Source: Ignavibacteria bacterium UBA7675 (lineage in GTDB: Bacteria; Bacteroidota; Ignavibacteria; Kapaibacteriales; UB7675). Taken from it: a DNA stretch of 64,000 nucleotides. Numbering within the stretch: the first letter of the stretch is position 1; the number at the start of each line of letters is the position of its first letter. The DNA is taken from NCBI GenBank assembly GCA_002483085.1, contig DLHF01000026.1, forward strand, positions 148,391-212,390, read 5' to 3'. The translations under genes and the position numbers were made by a program. The notes under the pieces were generated by a model that searched no databases, had not been told where the DNA came from, and was given only the letters and a program-made list of their open reading frames with translations. Shown piece by piece: positions 54,006 through 61,372 of the stretch.

Positions 54006-54321
54006 TGGCGCTTCGCTCTCTGCCCTGTGCTTTGTCTCTGCACCGCGCTGACGCCCGCGCATCAGTTACCGTAAGAACGGTGCGCGGACGAGCCGATGAT
54101 AACTTCCACCCGCCGCGTGGCTGTTCTCCCGTTGCCCGCACATTGCTACCGCAAGTTCTCCTCGCGCTGCTCTTGCAATAACAGCGCACAAACGAGCCTG
54201 CAATAAGCCACAGCCACTTCTCGGCTGGCACCCACCGGCGGCTGCACTTCGGCCAACCGACAGGCGGTGTTGCGACCGGCGACAGCGGCTGAACCCATGA
54301 AAAAGACGCCCGTGCCACAAC
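54006..54321 (+). repeat. Composite intergenic repeat, modules A + C-like + B
   Basis: Module A (TGGCGCTTCGCTCTCTGCCC, then TTTGTCTCTGCACCGCGC) lies at 54006. A C-like segment with CGCGCATC...GATAAC and CCGCCGCGTGGCTG follows. Module B is at 54271-54321 (GACAGCGGCTG variant, tail GACGCCCGTGCCACAACA). This is the longest copy in the window, within the 743-bp gap between fibre genes 1 and 2. Confidence 0.8.
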
Positions 54322-54380
54322 ATATTCCGGCGAAATAACACGGCACATTTCTTCCGGCATTGCTCATCACGCGATCTGGC

Positions 54381-54449
54381 ATCAGTGTTTAGCCTACGCA
54401 CATATCAGAACTTTTCTTATGGCCATATCAGCATTCTTCTTATAGCCTT
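54381..54449 (+). promoter_or_regulatory. ATCAG iterons, set 2 (three boxes, 23-bp phase)
   Basis: ATCAG begins at 54381, 54404 and 54427. Units 2 and 3 are near-identical 23-mers (ATATCAGAACTTTTCTTATG, ATATCAGCATTCTTCTTATA). The last box is 235 bp before the ATG of fibre gene 2. The following TATAGCCTTT...TAAGTTCG is shared with sets 3 and 4. Confidence 0.8.
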
Positions 54450-54661
54450 TAAGCTAAAGAAAAGGTAAGTTCGGCACTGTTCAAAGTCGGGCAATTGCGA
54501 GGCATTATAACTTGGTTCATGCGGTTTTTACAGCCCCGCTTATACAGTGTTTCATCCCAGGGAAACCAACTGAATAAGAATTGCATCAATCAACAATGGC
54601 ACAGCGCAGGGGATAAAGCTCTGGCCAGCCCGATTATTTTATTTTTCTACCGGGAGATATT

Positions 54662-57600
54662 ATGACTAACCGTCCAGAAACAAAACGGATGCGCCGTATC
54701 CGCAGGCTTATTCTTCAAGCATGCTGCTTTGTGGGGATGACTTCAGGTGCTTTAGCACAAACCGCTTTTGGCGTTGGTGCTCTGGCATCGCTTACAACAG
54801 GCACCAACGACGCAGCTTTTGGCACCAATGCTCTGTTTGCCAACACAACGGGCAGCAACAACTCGGCATTCGGTGAGTTTGCCCTGACCTCGAATGTCTT
54901 TGGCAACGAAAACACAGCAGTAGGAGCTCAAGCGCTGTTCAACAACACTGGAAGCGCAAACTCTGCGGTGGGCTCTAACGCACTGTTCAGCAACACGACG
55001 GGATCGAGCAACAACGCCATGGGCCTTGCATTGTTCAACAATACGACGGGCAACGACAACAACGCCGTGGGCACAAGAGCTCTGGGCTCCAATTCCACAG
55101 GCAGCAGCAACAACGCCTTTGGCATCGGTGCATTAGCATCCAACATAACCAACAACGACAACTCCGCTTTTGGCAGCTTTGCTCTGCTTCTCAACCAGAC
55201 AGATTTTACCAGCGCATTTGGTTCAGACGCCTTGCGCTTCAACACAACGGGATCGTTCAACAATGCCTTTGGCTACTCAGCATTGAGGGCAAACAGCACA
55301 GGCTCGTCCAACAGCGCGTTTGGCTACAAAACATTGCAGCTCAACACAACTGGCGGCAATAACAACGCATTTGGCGAATCGGCTCTTACGACAAACTCGA
55401 CAGGCTCCAGCAATAACGCCTTTGGCGTGGCGGCGCTTGCGAGCAACTCCACAGGGAGCAACAACAACGCATTCGGAACAAAAGCCCTCGGCTCGAACAC
55501 AACAGGTGGCCGCAATAATGCCTTTGGCAATGCTGCGCTGAGCAGTAATACAACAGGCGTAAGCAACAACGCCTTTGGACTAGGAGCACTACAGTCCAAC
55601 ACTGTCGGCGCCAGCAACAGCGCCTTTGGTTCCAGAGCTTTGGCCGTCAACAGCACAGGTACTGGCAACTCGGCATTTGGCGAAGCGGCACTGATCTCCA
55701 ACTCCACTGGCAATAACAACAATGCCTTTGGACTAAACGCACTCGCGAATAATACTGTAAGCAACAACAACGCCTTCGGTACCAATGCACTGACAGCCAA
55801 CAGCACAGGGAACAACAACAACGCCTTTGGCGATGCAGCGCTCACAGCTAATAGCACAGGTAGTAGCAACAATGCTTTTGGCAGCCGAGCTCTGACAACG
55901 AACAGCACGGGCAGCGCGAATAATGCTTTTGGCGACGGCGCCCTTACCTCCAACACTACGGGCGGCGGCAACAACGCCTTTGGTGCGGCAGCGCTGAACG
56001 GCAATACCACGGGCAGCGACAACCACGCCTTTGGAACCAAGACATTAGGAAGTAACTCAACCGGCAATAGGAATGCAGCCTTTGGCGCTGCGGCTTTGAG
56101 CAACAACAGCACCGGCAATGATAATGCAGCCTTTGGCTTCGTAGCATTAGCAGTCAATTCGGCTGGTGTGAGCAACTCTGCATTCGGCACAAGTGCTCTG
56201 TCGGCAAATGTGGCGAGCTTCAACTCCGCTTTTGGCGCAAGCGCTCTCCAAGCGAATTCGACCGGCAGCAGCAACAACGCGTTTGGCTTCTCAGCTTTGG
56301 GCGCGAACACAACCGGCGGCGGTAATTCGGCGTTTGGATTCCAGACATTATTTACCAATACCACTGGATCGGCAAACGCAGCGTTTGGCCAGTCTGCTAT
56401 GTTCAGCAATACTACAGGTGGCAGAAATGCAGCGTTTGGCAACAGCGCTATGCTCTCCAACACTATCGGTAGTTCTAATTCCGCTTTTGGTAATTCTGCA
56501 TTGGTATCCAATACAAGCGGCGGGGCTGCGGCGGCCTTTGGAGCGCGAGCTCTGGCGAGCAATACAACAGGCCAATCCAACGCTGCGTTCGGAGCAGGCG
56601 CACTTGCTACCAACAGCGTAGGCAGCAGCAACTCGGCATTTGGCACAAGCGCTCTGGCGAATAATACCAACAGCTCTGCCTCGGCATTTGGAGCCAGTGC
56701 CATGTTCTCCAACACAACAGGATTTGGCAATAGCGCTTTTGGCTTCAATGCTCTCGGCAATAATACTACTGGTGGTTCCAATACCGCAGTAGGGCACAAT
56801 GCCCTGGCCAACAACGTTACCGGAAGCTGCCATGTAGCGGTTGGTATTGGCTCTGGCCCGGCGGCAGCCAACCTGCAAAACACAATCGCTATCGGCTGTA
56901 ATGTGCAGGTGACATCCAGCAATACAACCGTGATTGGCAACGCCGCTATGGTGAGCATCGGCGGGTTCGCCAACTGGACAAACCTCTCCGATGGACGCTT
57001 CAAAAGCAATGTGAAAGAAGATGTCCCCGGTATCGACTTTATCAAAAAACTTCGCCCCGTTACCTATAACTACAATCTGAAAGCCTATGATACATTCTCA
57101 GGTCTGGATGCAAGCGAAATGTCGGACTGCTACCCCGGAGCACGCGACGCAAAAGAAAAAATTACCTACACTGGCTTTATCGCGCAGGAAGTAGAAAAAG
57201 CAGCCAACGAAATGCACTTTGACTTCAGTGGCGTCGACAAACCCCAGCACGAGCACGCTACCTATGGCCTGCGCTATGCAGAGTTTGTAGTGCCGCTGGT
57301 AAAAGCTGTGCAGGAGCAGCAGAACGTCATTGAAACACAACAGAAAGAACTTTCGCAGCAGCAGGCAAATGCACAGGCGCAGCAAAAGCTCGCCGAAGAG
57401 CAACAGAAAAAAATTGACGGATTAGAAAAAACAGCACAGGAACAACGCCAGGTTATTGAAAATCAAGCTGGCGAACTCAATGATGTAAAACAGCGTTTGG
57501 AAAAATTAGAACAACTGCTTTTGTCGCAGGCAAAACCGGGCACAGGCACGGTAGAAACCGGCAACAATGCTTCGCTCAATGTCTATCCTAATCCTACCGA

Positions 57601-57817
57601 TGGCATTGTAAAAGTGTCGCTCAACAATGAAGCTCGCCAGCTTGTAAAGCTGCAACTGGCTGATGTAAAAGGCAGTGTCATCCAAAACCGCACTTCCTCC
57701 GATGCAGCAATCAGCATAACATTCGATCTCTCTGGCTATCCGGCGGGCAACTACATGCTGACAGTAACACAAGGCTCGCAAACTATGAGCAAAGTCATTG
57801 TATTCAGCGGTAAATAA
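54662..57817 (+). CDS. Surface fibre protein 2: about 40 beta-roll repeats, S74 chaperone, coiled coil, T9SS tail
   Basis: This 1051-aa protein has the same architecture as 51975-53918 with about twice as many 17-residue units (pattern NNAFGxxALxxNSTGSS), almost all with Phe in the NxAFG core. The signal peptide shares RRLILQACCFVGMTSGALAQ. S74 starts at about Ser776 (SDGRFKSNV, YTGFIAQEVEKAA). The coiled coil is longer than in copy 1 (about 885-960, Gln/Lys-rich), and a T9SS tail follows from about 970 (VYPNPTDGIVKVS). The DNA repeat is so regular that a 573-codon open frame appears on the opposite strand; it is an artefact. The ribosome site is GGGAGAT. Confidence 0.9.
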   Translation: MTNRPETKRMRRIRRLILQACCFVGMTSGALAQTAFGVGALASLTTGTNDAAFGTNALFANTTGSNNSAFGEFALTSNVFGNENTAVGAQALFNNTGSANSAVGSNALFSNTTGSSNNAMGLALFNNTTGNDNNAVGTRALGSNSTGSSNNAFGIGALASNITNNDNSAFGSFALLLNQTDFTSAFGSDALRFNTTGSFNNAFGYSALRANSTGSSNSAFGYKTLQLNTTGGNNNAFGESALTTNSTGSSNNAFGVAALASNSTGSNNNAFGTKALGSNTTGGRNNAFGNAALSSNTTGVSNNAFGLGALQSNTVGASNSAFGSRALAVNSTGTGNSAFGEAALISNSTGNNNNAFGLNALANNTVSNNNAFGTNALTANSTGNNNNAFGDAALTANSTGSSNNAFGSRALTTNSTGSANNAFGDGALTSNTTGGGNNAFGAAALNGNTTGSDNHAFGTKTLGSNSTGNRNAAFGAAALSNNSTGNDNAAFGFVALAVNSAGVSNSAFGTSALSANVASFNSAFGASALQANSTGSSNNAFGFSALGANTTGGGNSAFGFQTLFTNTTGSANAAFGQSAMFSNTTGGRNAAFGNSAMLSNTIGSSNSAFGNSALVSNTSGGAAAAFGARALASNTTGQSNAAFGAGALATNSVGSSNSAFGTSALANNTNSSASAFGASAMFSNTTGFGNSAFGFNALGNNTTGGSNTAVGHNALANNVTGSCHVAVGIGSGPAAANLQNTIAIGCNVQVTSSNTTVIGNAAMVSIGGFANWTNLSDGRFKSNVKEDVPGIDFIKKLRPVTYNYNLKAYDTFSGLDASEMSDCYPGARDAKEKITYTGFIAQEVEKAANEMHFDFSGVDKPQHEHATYGLRYAEFVVPLVKAVQEQQNVIETQQKELSQQQANAQAQQKLAEEQQKKIDGLEKTAQEQRQVIENQAGELNDVKQRLEKLEQLLLSQAKPGTGTVETGNNASLNVYPNPTDGIVKVSLNNEARQLVKLQLADVKGSVIQNRTSSDAAISITFDLSGYPAGNYMLTVTQGSQTMSKVIVFSGK

Positions 57818-57840
57818 ATCACCGTTAGTAAGAATACATC

Positions 57841-57880
57841 AAGCGGTAGAGGCACCCGGCAGGGCGTCTCTACCGCTTTT
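57841..57880 (+). terminator. Intrinsic terminator after fibre gene 2
   Basis: Stem AAGCGGTAGAG / CTCTACCGCTT (57841-57851 with 57868-57878) followed by TTATATT. Compensatory changes relative to the other two copies keep the stem paired. Confidence 0.88.
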
Positions 57881-57956
57881 ATATTATACCCCACCACTGC
57901 ATACTTCTTCCGGCAAATGTTCGCTCCTGATCCCATACACCTGCTACGACGGGAAA

Positions 57957-58002
57957 ATCAGTGTTTTGCCTACGCGTATATCAGCATTCTTCTTATAGCC
58001 TT
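57957..58002 (+). promoter_or_regulatory. ATCAG iterons, set 3 (two boxes, 23-bp phase)
   Basis: ATCAG begins at 57957 and 57980; the second unit reads ATATCAGCATTCTTCTTATA, identical to set 2 unit 3. The last box is 252 bp before the ATG at 58232. The 414-bp gap 57818-58231 otherwise holds only the terminator and a conserved leader ending TCAGGAGGTAGT. Confidence 0.75.
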
Positions 58003-58231
58003 TCAGACAAGGATAAGCTAAGTTCGTTTATCGTTCTCAATCGGCAGTGTAAGGCGCAACAGCAATGGTATCCCTGCAACTTCAGCAATAGACAAGAATA
58101 CGGCTGTGCAGGCTTCGCGCACAACCCAATCAGTGAGAAACAGCCGTAGCATACCCACCAATTGAACAGAGACCTCAGCGCTGGGGAGCATGCCTGCTAT
58201 CCGATCCATTTATTTACCTTCAGGAGGTAGT

Positions 58232-60871
58232 ATGACAACCTGTACTTGTTCTCGTTCACAAACATCAGTAGCACAGCGGCTTCGCAGACTTCTGCTTCAC
58301 GCGTGCTGTTTTGCGGGTATCACCACTGGAGCAATAGCGCAAACCAGCTTTGGTGTTAATGCGCTGTTCAGCAACGTTGCGCCCAACAACGCTGCTTTTG
58401 GAACCAATGCAATGTTCAGCAACACAGGCGGCGATTTCAATTCTTCCTTCGGCGAGCAATCCATGTTCTCCAATGTCACAGGCAACTTCAATAGCGCCTT
58501 TGGCTTCGAGACAATGTATTTCAGCACCGGCAATCACAACGCGGCATTCGGAGCGCGCTCGCTTATGAATAACATGGGCGACTACAACAATGCATTTGGC
58601 TTTATCGCTCTGCAAAACAATACAGGAGGAACTGCGAATACTGCAATGGGATACGCTGCAATGACTGCTAATACAATCGGCAGCGAGAACAGCGCCTTTG
58701 GTGTAAAATCTCTCGGATCGAACCAGGATGGAAACAACAATGCGGCATTTGGCGCCTATGCTCTCTCCTCCAACACCTCGGGCAATTTCAACAGCGCGTT
58801 CGGGCCATACGCCATGAACTCTAACCAAACAGGAGACGACAACGCCGCGTTTGGAAGATATACGCTGTACTCCAACATAGCTGGCTATGCAAATGCAGCT
58901 TTTGGTATTGATGCGATGTACTCTAATACCAATGGCGGGCAAAACGCCGCGTTTGGCCACAGAGCTTTGTATTCCAACCAGACAGGAAGCGTCAATTCAG
59001 CCTTTGGCACAAGCGCTCTAATGTCTAATATCACCGGCACACACAACTGCGCCTTTGGTATTGCGGCTCTGGCATTTAATCAATCAAGCTACAACAATGC
59101 CTTTGGATCGGAGGCACTCGCCAGCAATTCTACAGGTGCCAGCAATAATGCTTTTGGGGCGGGAGCTATGGCATCCAATACTACAGGGAGCAGCAATTCG
59201 GCGTTTGGACAGGGAGCATTAGCATTCAACTCCACAGGAAACAACAATGCGGCATTTGGACAAAATGCTCTGCTCAATAATCAAATGGATTTCAGTTGCG
59301 CTTTCGGCGTAGAAGCACTGCTGAATAATACATGGGGCTATGCAAATAATGCGTTTGGCTATGCAACACTAACGGCAAATACAACCGGCGGCGCCAACTC
59401 GGCTTTCGGGCACAGAAGCATGAACAACAATACAACTGGCGGTGGTAATTCTGCCGTTGGTACGTCCTCGCTGTACAACAACACAACAGGTAGCCAGAAC
59501 AATGCCTATGGCGTTGAGTCGCTCGTAAGCAATTCTACAGGCAATGGCAATAATGCCTACGGGTTCCTCTCGCTTTCCTCCAACCAGACAGGCAACGAAA
59601 ACGCTGGTTTTGGCCACCACGCAATGTACAATAATACAAGCGGCAACAGCAATTCGGCATTTGGTACGTTTGCAATGTGGTCCAACACTACTGTTGACTA
59701 CACAAGCGCTTTTGGTGCTAGCTCGCTGTTTTCCAATACCACAGGAACCGGCAACAATGCGTTTGGATTTGAAGCACTCTATGCCAGCGCTACAGGCAAT
59801 AATAATACAGCAATGGGCTACAAAACTCTTCGCAACAACACAACAGGCTCGTTTAATACAGCCTATGGCTATGGCGCTATCAGTAATAATGCCGTAGGAA
59901 ATTGTAATACGGCCATAGGCAATGCCTCTGGCCCGTCGCTCCCGAACCTGAACAATACTATCGCTATTGGCTGCAATGTGCTCGTAGCAGGAAGCAACAG
60001 AGCAATAATCGGCAACGCTGCTACAACGAGCATTGGCGGCTTTACCAACTGGACAAATCTCTCCGATGGCCGCTTTAAAAATAATGTGAAAGAAGATGTG
60101 CCCGGTATCGACTTCATCAAAAAACTCCGACCCGTTACTTATACCTACGATCTGAAAGCGTATGATAAATTTTCGGGACTCGACGAAAGCAAAACATCCG
60201 ACTGCTACCCCGCAGCTCGCGATGCAAAAGAGAAAATCACCTACACAGGCTTTATCGCGCAGGAAGTAGAAAAAGTAGCAACAGAGCTGCTCTTCGACTT
60301 CAGCGGTATAGACAAACCCGACAACGACCAGACTGCGTATGGCTTGCGCTATGCAGAGTTTGTAGTCCCGCTTGTAAAAGCTGTGCAGGAACAACAGACA
60401 CTAATCGAACAGCAGCAAAAGAAAATGGAAGCGCAGGAAAAAGCCGTGCAGGAACAACGGACACTGATCGAAAACCAGCAAAAGAAAATAGAAGATCAAG
60501 AGAGAGCTGCACAGGAACAGCAGAAAATCAACACGACTATGGAGCAGCGCATTGAACGCCTCGAACGCTTGCTTACATCGCAGGAAAAAACAGGTGCAAA
60601 TGCCGTGAAAACTGGCGACAACACTTCGCTCAATGTCTATCCCAATCCTACTGATGGCATCGTAAAAGTATCGCTCGGCAATGAAGCGCGCCAGCTTGTA
60701 AGGCTGCAACTGGCCGATGTGAAAGGTACTGTTATGCAGAGCCGCACGTCCTCCGATGCAGCAATCAGCATAACGTTCGATCTCTCTGGTTACCCGGCGG
60801 GCAACTACATGCTTACCGTTACACAGGGCGCGCAGACCATGAGCAAAGTAATCGTGTTCGGCGGCAAATAA
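58232..60871 (+). CDS. Surface fibre protein 3: about 31 beta-roll repeats, S74 chaperone, coiled coil, T9SS tail
   Basis: This 879-aa protein starts at 58232, after AGGAGG; the 14 in-frame codons upstream contain the ribosome site. The signal region differs slightly (RRLLLHACCFAGITTGAIAQ). About 31 units of 16-18 residues follow, many with Tyr or Met at the loop (ALYSN, AMYSN). S74 starts at about Ser611 (SDGRFKNNV), then comes a tandem Gln/Lys coiled coil (about 715-790), with an internal near-repeat of VQEQRTLIENQQKKIE type, and a T9SS tail from about 798. Export to the surface by T9SS is inferred; the role is probably adhesion or a surface coat. Confidence 0.9.
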   Translation: MTTCTCSRSQTSVAQRLRRLLLHACCFAGITTGAIAQTSFGVNALFSNVAPNNAAFGTNAMFSNTGGDFNSSFGEQSMFSNVTGNFNSAFGFETMYFSTGNHNAAFGARSLMNNMGDYNNAFGFIALQNNTGGTANTAMGYAAMTANTIGSENSAFGVKSLGSNQDGNNNAAFGAYALSSNTSGNFNSAFGPYAMNSNQTGDDNAAFGRYTLYSNIAGYANAAFGIDAMYSNTNGGQNAAFGHRALYSNQTGSVNSAFGTSALMSNITGTHNCAFGIAALAFNQSSYNNAFGSEALASNSTGASNNAFGAGAMASNTTGSSNSAFGQGALAFNSTGNNNAAFGQNALLNNQMDFSCAFGVEALLNNTWGYANNAFGYATLTANTTGGANSAFGHRSMNNNTTGGGNSAVGTSSLYNNTTGSQNNAYGVESLVSNSTGNGNNAYGFLSLSSNQTGNENAGFGHHAMYNNTSGNSNSAFGTFAMWSNTTVDYTSAFGASSLFSNTTGTGNNAFGFEALYASATGNNNTAMGYKTLRNNTTGSFNTAYGYGAISNNAVGNCNTAIGNASGPSLPNLNNTIAIGCNVLVAGSNRAIIGNAATTSIGGFTNWTNLSDGRFKNNVKEDVPGIDFIKKLRPVTYTYDLKAYDKFSGLDESKTSDCYPAARDAKEKITYTGFIAQEVEKVATELLFDFSGIDKPDNDQTAYGLRYAEFVVPLVKAVQEQQTLIEQQQKKMEAQEKAVQEQRTLIENQQKKIEDQERAAQEQQKINTTMEQRIERLERLLTSQEKTGANAVKTGDNTSLNVYPNPTDGIVKVSLGNEARQLVRLQLADVKGTVMQSRTSSDAAISITFDLSGYPAGNYMLTVTQGAQTMSKVIVFGGK

Positions 60872-60901
60872 TTACCCAGCCCACACATCACAAGACTATA
60901 G

Positions 60902-60944
60902 AAACAGCAGAGGCGCTCTATCGGGCGTCTCTGCTGTTTTTTTA
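60902..60944 (+). terminator. Intrinsic terminator after fibre gene 3
   Basis: Stem AAACAGCAGAG / CTCTGCTGTTT (60902-60912 with 60929-60939) followed by a T-run. Confidence 0.93.
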
Positions 60945-60976
60945 GGCGGCCAACATCTGGCCACCAAGAAGCGGAT

Positions 60977-61026
60977 GTGCGACCGGCGACAGCGACCTAC
61001 AGGCCGCCGCAGAGACGCCCGTGCAC
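60977..61026 (+). repeat. Dispersed intergenic repeat, module B copy 5
   Basis: Core GTGCGACCGGCGACAGCGACC (60977-60997) with tail AGAGACGCCCGTGCAC, 106 bp after the stop of fibre gene 3, within the 501-bp gap 60872-61372. Confidence 0.8.
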
Positions 61027-61076
61027 ATCATTTCTCCACAGAATCCATGTGCGAGCTATCGAGCAGACAGACCTTT

Positions 61077-61145
61077 ATCAGTGTTTCACCTATACACATA
61101 TCAGAACTTTTCGCATAGCGATATCAGCATTCTTCTTATAGCCTT
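61077..61145 (+). promoter_or_regulatory. ATCAG iterons, set 4 (three boxes, 23-bp phase)
   Basis: ATCAG begins at 61077, 61100 and 61123; unit 3 reads ATATCAGCATTCTTCTTATA. The last box is 250 bp before the ATG at 61373. Confidence 0.8.
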
Positions 61146-61372
61146 TTAGACAAAGAACAGTTAAGTTCGCCATCGCCTTTTAGGCAGGTAACCGCGGATC
61201 GCTTATCGCGTTCGGGTGCTGCGGTTTTCACAGTGGATTTGGATCCGGCACTTCATCCCAAGACACAAGCCGGAGCCATACTGCACCGATTAGTAGACAG
61301 CACAGCGCAGGGGAACAGCGCTCAGGAGCCTGTTATTTCAACATTCTTCTTATTTACACTACCGGAGGTACA

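Noticed and set aside
55324..57045. 573-codon open frame on the minus strand
   Set aside because: It is the mirror of the 51-bp repeat array of fibre gene 2. Its product is a low-complexity A/L/P repeat with no start context, while the plus frame has signal peptide, S74 and T9SS domains.
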